This document shows, one piece after another, positions 1-8,920 of a stretch of 64,000 nt of DNA. Numbering within the stretch: the first letter of the stretch is position 1; each line of letters starts with the position of its first letter. Origin of the DNA: Gudongella sp034006985 (lineage in GTDB: Bacteria; Bacillota; Clostridia; Tissierellales; Tissierellaceae); NCBI GenBank assembly GCA_034006985.1, contig JAVERT010000001.1:248001-312000 (forward strand). Direction: 5' to 3'. The translations under genes were made by a program, and so were the position numbers. The notes under the pieces were generated by a model, which was given only the letters and a program-made list of their open reading frames with translations, did not search any database and was not told the origin of the DNA.

Positions 1-1587
1 TATTTTACCCTCTAAGTCTTTTAAAGTCTTTTCTGTTTGATAAACTATAGAATCACCGTTATTTCTTACTTCAATATTTTCTTTCTTTGCTTTATCTTCT
101 TCTGCAAATCTTTCAGCATCTTTTACTTTTTGTTGAATTTCATCGTCGCTTAATTTTGTAGAAGCAGTTATAGTAATTTTTTGTTCTTTGCCTGTTCCCA
201 AATCCTTTGCACTTACGTTTACTATACCATTAGCATCTATATCAAAAGTAACTTCTATCTGAGGTACTCCTCTTGGTGCTGGTGGTATTCCAGTAAGTTG
301 GAATCTTCCTAAAGTAACATTATCATTTGCCATTTGTCTTTCACCTTGAAGCACATGAATATCTGTAGATGTTTGGCTATCAGATGCAGTTGTAAAAATT
401 TGTGATTTTTTAGTTGGTATAGTTGTATTTCTTTCTATAAGTTTAGTTGTTACACCACCAAGTGTCTCTATTCCAAGTGAAAGAGGAGTAACATCTAATA
501 ATAGTAAATCTTTAACCTCTCCACTTAAAACTCCACCTTGAATAGCAGCTCCTAAAGCTACACTTTCATCAGGGTTAATATCTTTTTGTGGATCTTTACC
601 AATAAGTTTCTTAACCGCGTCTTGAACCGCTGGAATTCTTATAGATCCACCTACTAATAATACTTTTTCAATATCTGAAGCTGTAATGCCCGCATCTTTA
701 ATTGCGGCTTTAACAGGTTCAATTGTTTTATCTATTAAATCAGAGGTTAATTCATCAAATTTAGCTCTTGTTATATCCATATTTAAATGAAGTGGTCCAG
801 CTGCTGTTGCAGTTATAAAAGGTAAATTGATATTAGTTGACATTGTTGTAGAAAGCTCTTTTTTAGCCTTTTCAGAAGCTTCTTTTAATCTTTGAAGTGC
901 CATTTTATCTGTTCTTAAATCAACACCATTTTCTTTTTTAAACTGTTCTGCTATATAATCAATCAATTTATTATCAAAGTCGTCCCCACCTAATAGGTTA
1001 TTTCCTCTAGTTGCTAAAACTTCGAAAACTCCATCACCAAGTTCAAGTATTGATACATCAAATGTTCCTCCACCAAGGTCAAACACCATAATCTTATGTT
1101 GTCCTTGCTCTTTGTCTAATCCATATGATAAAGCTGCTGCTGTTGGCTCATTTATTATTCTCTTTACATTTAAACCAGCAATTTTACCAGCATCTTTTGT
1201 CGCTTGTCTTTGGCTATCTGTAAAATAAGCAGGCACTGTAATAACAGCATCTGTTACTTTTTCTCCAAGATAGCTTTCTGCATCTGCTTTAATTTTTTGT
1301 AATATCATAGCTGATATTTCTTCTGGGCTATAATTTTTACCATCAATAATGGTTTTGTAATCACTACCCATATGTCTTTTAATGGATTGTACTGTCCTAT
1401 CAGGGTTAGTAATAGCTTGTCTTTTAGCAGTTTCTCCTACTAATCTTTCCCCATCTTTTGTAAATGCCACTACAGAAGGAGTAGTTCTATTACCTTCAGC
1501 GTTAGGGATAATTACAGCCTCCCCACCTTCCATTACAGCTACTGCTGAGTTTGTAGTACCTAAATCAATGCCTATAATTTTACTCAT
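1..1587 (-). CDS. dnaK: Molecular chaperone DnaK (Hsp70), 3' end outside window
   Basis: Cytosolic Hsp70 chaperone that binds unfolded polypeptides in an ATP cycle driven by DnaJ and GrpE. The first 529 codons are present, against about 610 residues usual for the family. The actin-like ATPase begins IIGIDLGTTNSAVAV, and the phosphate loop VFDLGGGTFDVSI and VLLVGGSIRIPAVQ are visible. The interdomain linker VKDLLLLDVTPLSLG is followed by the beta-sandwich substrate domain. The frame is open to base 1, so only the lid and tail are missing. The ATG start has a GGAGG site upstream. It follows grpE closely and is the third gene of the HrcA-controlled operon. Confidence 0.98.
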   Translation of the reverse strand, partial: MSKIIGIDLGTTNSAVAVMEGGEAVIIPNAEGNRTTPSVVAFTKDGERLVGETAKRQAITNPDRTVQSIKRHMGSDYKTIIDGKNYSPEEISAMILQKIKADAESYLGEKVTDAVITVPAYFTDSQRQATKDAGKIAGLNVKRIINEPTAAALSYGLDKEQGQHKIMVFDLGGGTFDVSILELGDGVFEVLATRGNNLLGGDDFDNKLIDYIAEQFKKENGVDLRTDKMALQRLKEASEKAKKELSTTMSTNINLPFITATAAGPLHLNMDITRAKFDELTSDLIDKTIEPVKAAIKDAGITASDIEKVLLVGGSIRIPAVQDAVKKLIGKDPQKDINPDESVALGAAIQGGVLSGEVKDLLLLDVTPLSLGIETLGGVTTKLIERNTTIPTKKSQIFTTASDSQTSTDIHVLQGERQMANDNVTLGRFQLTGIPPAPRGVPQIEVTFDIDANGIVNVSAKDLGTGKEQKITITASTKLSDDEIQQKVKDAERFAEEDKAKKENIEVRNNGDSIVYQTEKTLKDLEGKI

Positions 1588-1603
1588 TATTCTTCCTCCC
1601 TTA

Positions 1604-2152
1604 TTATTGTGATACTATTACCATTGCTGGTCTTATCACTTTTTCATTAATTTCATAACCTTTTTGTAATACATCAATTACTATTCCTTTTTCTTCATCA
1701 CCCTCTTGAGTTGATACTGCATGATGAAATTTAGGATCAAAATCTTTACCTAGCGCTTCAATTTCCTTGACATTATTCTTTGCTAGAGCTTCTATAAATT
1801 GTTTTTCTATCAAACTAACGCCCTTGTAAAACAAATCTTCTTTATCTTCACTTGTGCTCAAAGCTCTTTGAAAATTATCTAATACGGGTAAAATATCTAT
1901 TGCCATTATTTCAATCCCATAATTGACAGAAACTGCTTTATCATTTTCGGTTCTTCTCTTATAATTTTGAAAATCTGCTTGCAGTCGCGTTAGTCTAGTC
2001 TGTAATTCACCTAATTCTTGTTCTTTTTCTTTTATTTTATTTTTAAAATTTAGAATTAATTCCTCCTCCTTAATATCTTGAAGGATATCTTCAGCATTAA
2101 CCTCTTCAGTATTAATCTCTTCTTCCTTCAAATTATTTTCTTCTATAGTCAT
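1604..2152 (-). CDS. grpE: Nucleotide exchange factor GrpE
   Basis: Co-chaperone that releases ADP from DnaK. The 182-residue protein has an acidic N-terminus, a long coiled coil (KIKEKEQELGELQTRLTRLQADFQNYKRR) and a C-terminal beta domain ending VIRPAMVIVSQ, all typical of GrpE. I place the start at the ATG at 2152, six bases after an AGAGGTG ribosome site. A GTG three codons upstream overlaps that site and is unlikely to be used. It lies between hrcA and dnaK and shares their CIRCE-controlled promoter. Confidence 0.97.
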   Translation of the reverse strand: MTIEENNLKEEEINTEEVNAEDILQDIKEEELILNFKNKIKEKEQELGELQTRLTRLQADFQNYKRRTENDKAVSVNYGIEIMAIDILPVLDNFQRALSTSEDKEDLFYKGVSLIEKQFIEALAKNNVKEIEALGKDFDPKFHHAVSTQEGDEEKGIVIDVLQKGYEINEKVIRPAMVIVSQ

Positions 2153-2171
2153 CCTTATCACCTCTTATAAC

Positions 2172-3206
2172 TCAATAGTTATTATTAATAATTTCTGATA
2201 TATTCTCAGAAAATATTTTCAATGTTTTTGTCAATTTCAAATAATTCATTCTGGTTGGACCTATAATCCCAATTTTCCCCAATGTCTCACCATCAAGTTT
2301 ATAAGTAGCAGTAATAATACTACATTCTCTAACCGGTACATATATATTTTCTGTACCTATAGTGATATCAATATCCTTGTCTTTGTTGTCCATAAGAAGT
2401 AAGTCCATCAGCTGATTTTTATCTTCAATAAATGAAATAATAGACTTTACTCTATCTATATCTCTATACTCTGGGAAATTAAGAAGTCTAGTTAAACCAT
2501 CTGAATACAATTCTATCGTATCCATACTTCCTATAGATTTCCCAATAATAGGAATTATTTCTTCTATCATTCCTTTAAACTGATTAAAATCTCTAAATAA
2601 CTCTTCATTTAACTTTTTATCAATTTCATAAAAAGAACGATTTTTTAATTTTATATTTAGCATATTTGTAATCCTGTTTAGTTGTTCGTCCGGGATACTA
2701 TCTTCCATATGGAAAATCGTATTTTTTATAACCCCACTTTCATTAACTATAATCAACAGGATTTGATTTTTATCAATAGGCAATAGTTGAATATGCCTAA
2801 TTTTACTTTCCTTCTGCTTGGGCGATAATGCTAAAGAAGTGTAGCTTGTTATTTGAGATAATAGTCTTGATGAATTCAAAATTAACTGTTCAATCTCTTT
2901 GCTTTCTTCTTCTAGTATTTTTTTAATATCGTATTTCTTTTTAAAATCATTCTTGTCGTCTTTTAATTCGGATAAATTATCTACATAGAGTCTATACCCC
3001 TTGTCTGAGGGAATCCTACCTGAAGATGAGTGAGTTTTTATTAAATATCCCATTTCCTCAAGATCAGACATTTCATTTCTTATAGTCGCAGAACCAACAC
3101 CAAGATTGTAATCTTTGGAAATAGTCCTTGATCCAATTGGTTCAGCACTCGTTATATAGCTTTCTATTATAGCATATAAAACTTTCAGTTTTCTTTCATC
3201 CAACAT
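2172..3206 (-). CDS. hrcA: Heat-inducible transcription repressor HrcA
   Basis: Repressor of class I heat-shock genes that binds the CIRCE operator and depends on GroEL for activity in studied relatives. The 344-residue protein has an N-terminal winged helix (KLKVLYAIIESYITSAEPIG, then VGSATIRNEMSDLEEMGYL) and a C-terminal GAF-like dimerisation region ending near IIGPTRMNYLKL. The start is the ATG at 3206 behind AAGAGGTG. An upstream in-frame ATG lacks a good ribosome site. A perfect CIRCE sits 34 bases upstream, so HrcA very likely represses its own operon. Confidence 0.97.
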   Translation of the reverse strand: MLDERKLKVLYAIIESYITSAEPIGSRTISKDYNLGVGSATIRNEMSDLEEMGYLIKTHSSSGRIPSDKGYRLYVDNLSELKDDKNDFKKKYDIKKILEEESKEIEQLILNSSRLLSQITSYTSLALSPKQKESKIRHIQLLPIDKNQILLIIVNESGVIKNTIFHMEDSIPDEQLNRITNMLNIKLKNRSFYEIDKKLNEELFRDFNQFKGMIEEIIPIIGKSIGSMDTIELYSDGLTRLLNFPEYRDIDRVKSIISFIEDKNQLMDLLLMDNKDKDIDITIGTENIYVPVRECSIITATYKLDGETLGKIGIIGPTRMNYLKLTKTLKIFSENISEIINNNY

Positions 3207-3239
3207 ATAATCACCTCTTAAATCCATTTTGGATGATTG

Positions 3240-3266
3240 TTAGCACTCTATGAGAGCGAGTGCTAA
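3240..3266. promoter_or_regulatory. CIRCE operator for HrcA
   Basis: Perfect inverted repeat TTAGCACTC-N9-GAGTGCTAA, identical to the CIRCE consensus. It lies between the promoter and the start of hrcA, where bound HrcA would block transcription of hrcA-grpE-dnaK. Confidence 0.97.
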
Positions 3267-3276
3267 TCCTATATAT

Positions 3277-3305
3277 AAATTATCACCTAAGCACTTAATT
3301 GTCAA
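3277..3305 (-). promoter_or_regulatory. Sigma-A-type promoter of hrcA-grpE-dnaK
   Basis: On the minus strand, TTGACA (3305-3300) and TAATTT (3282-3277) are separated by 17 bases, just upstream of CIRCE. A GATAAT overlapping the same stretch is an alternative -10 with 15-base spacing. The -35 is a consensus match. Confidence 0.75.
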
Positions 3306-3360
3306 CAGTTTTTAAAAGATTTATGTGAAATATATATGAAACTTAAAAAAGATTTCTAAG

Positions 3361-4494
3361 TTACAAAAAATCTATTTCTACTAAGTTGCTTAAATCCATT
3401 CCTCTTCTAGTTAATTGGATGCTTTCGCTAGTATCAACTAGTAAGCCACTATCTATATGTTTTGTTATTGCTTTATTATGCTTTTCCATTAGCTCGAAAC
3501 CAAATTTATTTCTATAGTCGAGCTTAGAGATTCCCTTATTCATTCTTATGCCTAAAATCAAATACTCAACTTCTTTCAAATTATTGTCTATAAATTCTTG
3601 CCCTTCTATTGGGAGCATCTCTTTATCTAATTTCTCAAAGTACTCTCTAAAATTTTTCCCATTCCAATATCTAATATCATCTATATTGGAATGGCTAGAC
3701 AATCCAATCCCAATATATGGCTTTAATTCCCAATAACCAATATTATGCCTAGATTCATAGCCTTTTTTTGCGAAGTTTGAAATCTCATATTGTAAATAAT
3801 CATGCTCTCTTAAATAATCTATCCCTAAATGGTACATTTCCCTTTCTTCGGATTCATCTGGCAAATCTAGTAATCCCTTTTTATACCAAGAGTACATCCT
3901 CGTCCCTTTTTCTAAACACAACCCATACATTGAGATATGCGAAAGATTTAATTCTATAATTTCTTGTAAAGTCCTTTTAAAGTCTCCTGATTTTTCGTTT
4001 GGTAAACCGAATATTAAATCTCCGCTTACATTATCAAATCCACAATCTTTACATATTCTTACAGTTTTGATTACCTGATCTTTATCATGAATCCTACCTA
4101 TTGATTTTAAGCTGTTATTGTTCATACTTTGTATTCCCATGCTTATTCTATTAATCCCAGCTCTTTTAAATGATTTAGCTTTATTAATATCCATTGTTCC
4201 TGGATTTACTTCTATTGTGATTTCAGGATTATTAGATAATTTAAATTCTTTTCTTATATTATCCAATAATGTTTCAATCTTTGTTCCATCTAATATAGAT
4301 GGTGTTCCACCACCTATAAATATAGTATCTACCAAATAATCTTTTGCTTTATAACTAACCATGGACAATTCTTTTAACAAGTAATTGAAATATTTTTCAA
4401 CTAAGTTGCTGTTGGTAGGTATAGATGTAAAATCACAATAGAAACACTTACTTTCACAAAATGGTATATGAATATACAACCCAATATTTTTCAT
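3361..4494 (-). CDS. hemW: Radical SAM heme chaperone HemW
   Basis: HemN-like radical SAM protein; family members studied elsewhere bind heme and deliver it to respiratory enzymes, and lack coproporphyrinogen dehydrogenase activity. The 377-residue protein starts MKNIGLYIHIPFCESKCFYCDF, giving the CxxxCxxC iron-sulfur motif. FIGGGTPS and the C-terminal HemN-type domain (LRMNKGIS-like region near residue 320) follow. The start ATG has GGAGG seven bases upstream. It sits downstream of lepA, a common Firmicutes order. Older databases call this family oxygen-independent coproporphyrinogen III oxidase. Confidence 0.9.
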   Translation of the reverse strand: MKNIGLYIHIPFCESKCFYCDFTSIPTNSNLVEKYFNYLLKELSMVSYKAKDYLVDTIFIGGGTPSILDGTKIETLLDNIRKEFKLSNNPEITIEVNPGTMDINKAKSFKRAGINRISMGIQSMNNNSLKSIGRIHDKDQVIKTVRICKDCGFDNVSGDLIFGLPNEKSGDFKRTLQEIIELNLSHISMYGLCLEKGTRMYSWYKKGLLDLPDESEEREMYHLGIDYLREHDYLQYEISNFAKKGYESRHNIGYWELKPYIGIGLSSHSNIDDIRYWNGKNFREYFEKLDKEMLPIEGQEFIDNNLKEVEYLILGIRMNKGISKLDYRNKFGFELMEKHNKAITKHIDSGLLVDTSESIQLTRRGMDLSNLVEIDFL

Positions 4495-4679
4495 TTAAAC
4501 CTCCAAATACCCGCTAATAGCTCTTAAGACAATACTCTATCATATAAATAAATATCTTTGATGCTTTCGGGTAAGTTACCCAAGATTTTCTTCGAACATA
4601 ACCTTACTTAATACTACAAAGGATCTATCTCCTTCAAATCATTTTTTATAATATAAGACGTAACACCTTCCAACACTAT

Positions 4680-4702
4680 AAATAAAGCACACATATGTGT
4701 GC
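4680..4702 (-). terminator. Putative terminator after lepA
   Basis: A perfect 16-base palindrome (GCACACATATGTGTGC) directly follows the lepA stop and is followed on the minus strand by TTTATTTAT. The T-run is interrupted, so strength is uncertain. The rest of the 210-base gap before hemW shows no recognisable feature. Confidence 0.45.
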
Positions 4703-4703
4703 C

Positions 4704-6515
4704 CTATTTTTCATCATATTTTAAAACAGTTAAGAATGCTTCTTGTGGCACATCTACTGAGCCAATTTGTCTCATTCTTTTCTTACCTTCTTTTTGTTTG
4801 TCAAGAAGTTTTCTTTTTCTAGAAATATCTCCACCGTAGCACTTAGCCAATACATCTTTTCTTAAAGCCCGGATTGTTTCACGAGCTATTATTTTATTTC
4901 CAATACTAGCTTGAATAGGAACAGCAAATTGATGTCTAGGAATAACATCAACTAACCTTTCAGCAATTAGTCTGCCTCTTTCATATGCCTTTTCTTCATG
5001 TACTATAAGTGAAAAAGCATCAACTAATTCTCCATTTATTAAAATATCCAATTTAACCAATTCACTCTGTTTATATCCTGTTAACTCATAATCAAAAGAT
5101 GCATATCCTCTAGTCTTAGACTTAAGTGCATCAAAAAAATCATATATAACCTCATTAAGTGGCAATTCATAATTTAGAACCACTCTCGTCTCCTCGAGGT
5201 ATTTCATATCCTTAAAAACTCCCCTTTTATTTTGGCAAAGCTCCATTATAGCGCCCACGTAATCTGTTGGTGTCATAATTGAAGCCGAAACTATTGGCTC
5301 CTGCATACTCGCTATTTCAGTTGTTGGAGGAAGATTTGAAGGGTTTTGTATTTCGAGCATTTCTCCATTGGTCTTCGTAACTTTATATATTACACTTGGA
5401 GCAGTCGTTATTATACTTAAATCAAACTCTCTTTCTAATCTTTCTTGAATTATTTCCATATGAAGTAGTCCCAAAAATCCACATCGAAAACCAAACCCCA
5501 ATGCAACTGAAGTTTCAGGTTCAAAAATCAAAGCCCCATCATTAACCTGCAGTTTTTCTAAAGCTTCTCTAACTGTATTAAAATCTTCACCTTCAGCAGG
5601 ATAAATTCCACTATACACCATTGGAATTACTTTTTTATATCCTGGAAGTGCATGGTTTGTTGGATTTAGAGTTTCTGTTATAGTATCACCAACTCTTGCC
5701 TCTTTTACATTTTTTATACTTGCAGTTAAATAACCAACTTCTCCTGGCCCAATGCTTTCAAGTGCTATATGTTTAGATGTATTTACCCCAACTTCTGTAA
5801 CTTCAAATTCTTTACCTGTTGCCATCATTCTTACATTCATTCCAGCCGATACTCTTCCTTCAAATACTCTTATATAGCATGTAACTCCCTTATAGCTATC
5901 ATAGTACGAGTCAAATATTAGTGCTTTTAAAGGTGCATTCTCATCACCTTGTGGAGCAGGTACTTTGTTAACTATATCTTCAAGCACTTCTTCAATATTA
6001 AGTCCCTCTTTTGCTGAAATCATAGGTGCATCTTGTGCCTCAATCCCTATAATATCTTCTATTTCAGTTTTTACTTCTTCTGCTCTAGCACTAGGTAAAT
6101 CTATTTTATTTATAACTGGTAAAATTTCAAGATTTTGATCAATTGCAAGATATACATTAGCAAGTGTTTGAGCCTCCACTCCTTGAGTTGCATCAACCAC
6201 AAGTACAGCTCCCTCACAAGCTGCAAGAGATCTTGATACTTCATAATTGAAATCTACGTGCCCTGGAGTATCAATTAAATTCAATATGTAGTCTTCTCCA
6301 TCTTTTGCTTTATAAATTAGCCTTACAGCTTTTAATTTTATTGTAATTCCTCTTTCTCTTTCAAGATCCATTTTATCAAGAACCTGCTCTTGCATTTCTC
6401 TTTTAGTTATCATTCCTGTAACTTCTATCAATCTATCTGCTAATGTAGATTTTCCATGATCAATATGGGCTATTATAGAAAAATTCCTAATGTTTTTCTG
6501 ATTTACATGCATCAT
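4704..6515 (-). CDS. lepA: Elongation factor 4 (LepA) GTPase
   Basis: Translational GTPase related to EF-G that acts on ribosomes, with roles proposed in back-translocation and initiation or assembly. The 603-residue length is standard. Visible motifs are the P-loop AHIDHGKST (about residues 16-24), switch region RERGITIK, DTPGH, and NKIDLP. The LepA-specific C-terminal domain ends near the lysine- and arginine-rich GGDISRKRKLLDKQKEGKKRM. The start is ATGATG behind AGGAGGAAT. It lies between lepB and hemW. Confidence 0.98.
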   Translation of the reverse strand: MMHVNQKNIRNFSIIAHIDHGKSTLADRLIEVTGMITKREMQEQVLDKMDLERERGITIKLKAVRLIYKAKDGEDYILNLIDTPGHVDFNYEVSRSLAACEGAVLVVDATQGVEAQTLANVYLAIDQNLEILPVINKIDLPSARAEEVKTEIEDIIGIEAQDAPMISAKEGLNIEEVLEDIVNKVPAPQGDENAPLKALIFDSYYDSYKGVTCYIRVFEGRVSAGMNVRMMATGKEFEVTEVGVNTSKHIALESIGPGEVGYLTASIKNVKEARVGDTITETLNPTNHALPGYKKVIPMVYSGIYPAEGEDFNTVREALEKLQVNDGALIFEPETSVALGFGFRCGFLGLLHMEIIQERLEREFDLSIITTAPSVIYKVTKTNGEMLEIQNPSNLPPTTEIASMQEPIVSASIMTPTDYVGAIMELCQNKRGVFKDMKYLEETRVVLNYELPLNEVIYDFFDALKSKTRGYASFDYELTGYKQSELVKLDILINGELVDAFSLIVHEEKAYERGRLIAERLVDVIPRHQFAVPIQASIGNKIIARETIRALRKDVLAKCYGGDISRKRKLLDKQKEGKKRMRQIGSVDVPQEAFLTVLKYDEK

Positions 6516-6535
6516 ATTCCTCCTAAATTATATTA

Positions 6536-6560
6536 ACTAAAATGCCTCCCTTTGGGAGGC
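6536..6560 (-). terminator. Terminator after lepB
   Basis: Minus-strand hairpin GCCTCCC-AAA-GGGAGGC followed by ATTTTAGTT, immediately after the lepB stop codon. The seven-pair GC-rich stem is convincing; the T-run is short. Confidence 0.6.
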
Positions 6561-7105
6561 TAATCTATATTGCCAAATCTGTCGTCTATTGGAAAATATC
6601 TAAAACCGGTCACACCTTTTATAGACTTCTTACTTATTGTTCCAAAATATCTGCTATCTTTGCTAGCACCTTCTGCTCTATTATCTCCTAATACAAATAA
6701 CTCCCCTTCTGGCACTATCCAAATACTATTCTCATATGCATGAGTGTATGAATCTCCAACGATATAATCTTCATCTAAACGCTTATCATTTACGTACACT
6801 TTACCATCTACTATTTCAACTTTATCACCAGAAATTGCAATTACGCGCTTTATATAATCTTTATTAGGATTATCTGGTGCCTGCAGAACTACAACGTCTC
6901 CTATTTCTGGTCCCCCAAAGTATAATGGTATCTTTAATGCAAACAATCTATCTTTTTCTAAAAGTGTTGGGTACATTGAATTACCTAAAACGTATGTTGT
7001 ATTAAATACAAATGTCTTAATCAACAATGCTATAGCTATTGCAAGAGCAATGCTCTTTATCCACTCAAATACTTCTGTGTTCCCTTTTTTTTCTTCTTCG
7101 CTCAT
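6560..7105 (-). CDS. lepB: Signal peptidase I
   Basis: Membrane-bound serine protease (S26) that removes signal peptides from exported proteins. The 181-residue protein has one N-terminal membrane helix (IALAIAIALLIKTFVF). The catalytic serine lies in GNSMYPTL, the catalytic lysine in YIKRVIAISGD, and the GDNRAEGASKDSRYFG box is present. I chose the ATG at 7105 (MSEEEKK) behind AAGGAG; the ORF extends 14 codons further upstream without a good ribosome site. No other secretion gene adjoins it. Confidence 0.95.
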   Translation of the reverse strand: MSEEEKKGNTEVFEWIKSIALAIAIALLIKTFVFNTTYVLGNSMYPTLLEKDRLFALKIPLYFGGPEIGDVVVLQAPDNPNKDYIKRVIAISGDKVEIVDGKVYVNDKRLDEDYIVGDSYTHAYENSIWIVPEGELFVLGDNRAEGASKDSRYFGTISKKSIKGVTGFRYFPIDDRFGNID

Positions 7106-7325
7106 TTTATAATCTCCTTTAAGGTAACTCTTAACTTTAAATCTCAATTATTTTTTGTATAATTACTCTTTATCTATTTCATAGAATATTATATCATTAA
7201 ATGCTATGAAATCAATAATTAAGATTTAATCTGAAATTATTTAGCTTAAAATTTTTTGATGAAAAATATATAAATAGTAGCATCTACTATGGCTTTACAA
7301 TCGTGTCTTTTAGTCTTTTTTTTGC

Positions 7326-7354
7326 TTGCAATTTGATTCTAGTCATGGTACAAT
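7326..7354 (+). promoter_or_regulatory. Promoter of rpsT
   Basis: TTGCAA (7326-7331), 17-base spacer, TACAAT (7349-7354), about 30 bases before the rpsT start. The lepB-rpsT intergenic region (7106-7384) is divergent and otherwise AT-rich. Confidence 0.7.
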
Positions 7355-7384
7355 AACTTTTGTTAGATTAGAGGAGGTGAAGTA

Positions 7385-7648
7385 ATGGCAAATATTAAAT
7401 CCGCAGAAAAAAGAATAAGAGTAACCGCAAGACAAACAATGTTAAACAAAAGTAAAAGAACAGAGATTAAGACATATATTAAGAAATTTGATAGCGCTTT
7501 AGCTAAAGGTGATATAGATGAAGCAAGATCATTATTAAAAGCCATAGACAAGAAGCTTAAGAAGGCAGCTAAGCATAATGTAATTCATATGAATGCTGCA
7601 TCAAGAAAAATAAGTAGATTAACAAAATCTTTTAACAAAGCTGTTTAA
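7385..7648 (+). CDS. rpsT: 30S ribosomal protein bS20
   Basis: Primary 16S rRNA binding protein of the small subunit. The 87 residues are basic and alanine/lysine-rich (MANIKSAEKRIRVTARQTMLNKSKR), with the C-terminal HKNAASRKISRL-like segment (HMNAASRKISRLTKSF). An exceptionally strong GAGGAGGTGA ribosome site lies six bases upstream. It is monocistronic, with its own promoter and terminator, and divergent from lepB. Its position next to holA and lepA is usual for Firmicutes. Confidence 0.98.
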   Translation: MANIKSAEKRIRVTARQTMLNKSKRTEIKTYIKKFDSALAKGDIDEARSLLKAIDKKLKKAAKHNVIHMNAASRKISRLTKSFNKAV

Positions 7649-7650
7649 AA

Positions 7651-7683
7651 AGAGCTTCGGAACAACCGAAGTTCTTTTTTTAT
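7651..7683 (+). terminator. Rho-independent terminator of rpsT
   Basis: Stem AGAGCTTCGG / CCGAAGTTCT with an AACAA loop followed by seven T, directly after the rpsT stop. Confidence 0.9.
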
Positions 7684-7897
7684 ATTATAAGAGTTTTGCT
7701 TCCATATAATATAAAATAACTACTTACAGGGGATGCATTCCCCTGATCTTTTAGAAATTGTCCATACAAGCATTAGTATCATCGAATGGAAACTTGTGCA
7801 GCATAGTTGAAAATGTTTTAAATACTTTTTTATTAACATAAGTAACTTTCCTTTTGAGCTTTCTTACTAATGCTTCTTTTAGAGTTTTTTTGCAATC

Positions 7898-8920
7898 TTA
7901 TTTGTTTGTCAATTTTACTAAAAGTAATTCCATCTCCAATCTTTGGTCACTAGACCTTGTTTTCATTTTCTTATCTGTTCCCAATATATCTTCTAATATT
8001 AAATTTAATTTTTTTTGACTAAAAGACCCCACTTGTCTTGTAAGCTTTGTAAATTCATAAGGCTTAATCCCTAATTTCAATTGTATCTCATTATTACTAT
8101 GACCTCTATTCGTATATTGTTTTATAGCATTTAAAAGCCTAAATTGTCTTGATATCATAAATACTATCTTAGGTATTAGCTCATTCATACCATATATCTC
8201 ATTAAAAACACGGATAGCCTTATCGCTATTATTATTACTTACTGCTTCTAGTAAATCAAATATATTTCTATCAATACTCTTAATTAAAGTTTTATCCATG
8301 TCATCATTCGTAATTTCTTTCCTTTGATTAAAAGTTGAGAGCTTTTTAATTTCATTTTCCAAATCATAAAGTGTTGAATCAATATTTCTACTTAAGTACC
8401 CACTTGACTTGATAAAATAACTAATGCCTGCATTATTTATTTCTTTACCTTCTATTTTAAATTTATTTAAAACCCAATTGTTTAATTCTATCCCATTCAA
8501 TTTTTCAAAGTTTACATTGTAATTTTTATCCTTTATATATCTATAGAACTTTGTTGATTTCTTAATACCTGATTTTCTATCTAATATAATTAGGGTTTGA
8601 TGTCCTCCCAACGTTTTAAAATAATTTATTGCTTCGTCTTGATTTTTAACTAAATCTTCCATAGCGTCTGGATTGTTTAAAACTATAATTCTTTTATTTG
8701 CTAAAAAAGGTAAAGTTTCACAACTTAATTTTAGAGAATCCAAGTCATCTATCTTCCCATCTAAATACGATAGATTCATTGAGCGCAAATCTTCTGTTAA
8801 TATGCATTCAATTAATTCTACTAATGCTTTATCCATTAGGTATATTTCTTCACCCGAGAAGAAATATAATTCTTTTGTCTTTTCCTTTTTAATTTCTGTA
8901 ATAAAATCATTGTAATTCAA
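7898..8920 (-). CDS. holA: DNA polymerase III, delta subunit
   Basis: Clamp-loader subunit that opens the beta sliding clamp. The 340-residue protein has the AAA+-like N-terminal fold with LYFFSGEEIYLMDKAL, a degenerate nucleotide site as usual for delta, and a C-terminal collar domain (QFRLLNAIKQY). I place the start at a TTG (8920), about nine bases after GGAGG. The longer reading from 8950 has no ribosome site and would overlap comEC by 44 bases instead of 14. It is translationally linked to comEC, the usual Firmicutes arrangement. Confidence 0.88.
   Translation of the reverse strand: MNYNDFITEIKKEKTKELYFFSGEEIYLMDKALVELIECILTEDLRSMNLSYLDGKIDDLDSLKLSCETLPFLANKRIIVLNNPDAMEDLVKNQDEAINYFKTLGGHQTLIILDRKSGIKKSTKFYRYIKDKNYNVNFEKLNGIELNNWVLNKFKIEGKEINNAGISYFIKSSGYLSRNIDSTLYDLENEIKKLSTFNQRKEITNDDMDKTLIKSIDRNIFDLLEAVSNNNSDKAIRVFNEIYGMNELIPKIVFMISRQFRLLNAIKQYTNRGHSNNEIQLKLGIKPYEFTKLTRQVGSFSQKKLNLILEDILGTDKKMKTRSSDQRLEMELLLVKLTNK

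Noticed and set aside
7728..7746. Near-palindrome CAGGGGATGCATTCCCCTG between rpsT and holA
   Set aside because: No T-run, no promoter context and not repeated in the window. I see no function for it.
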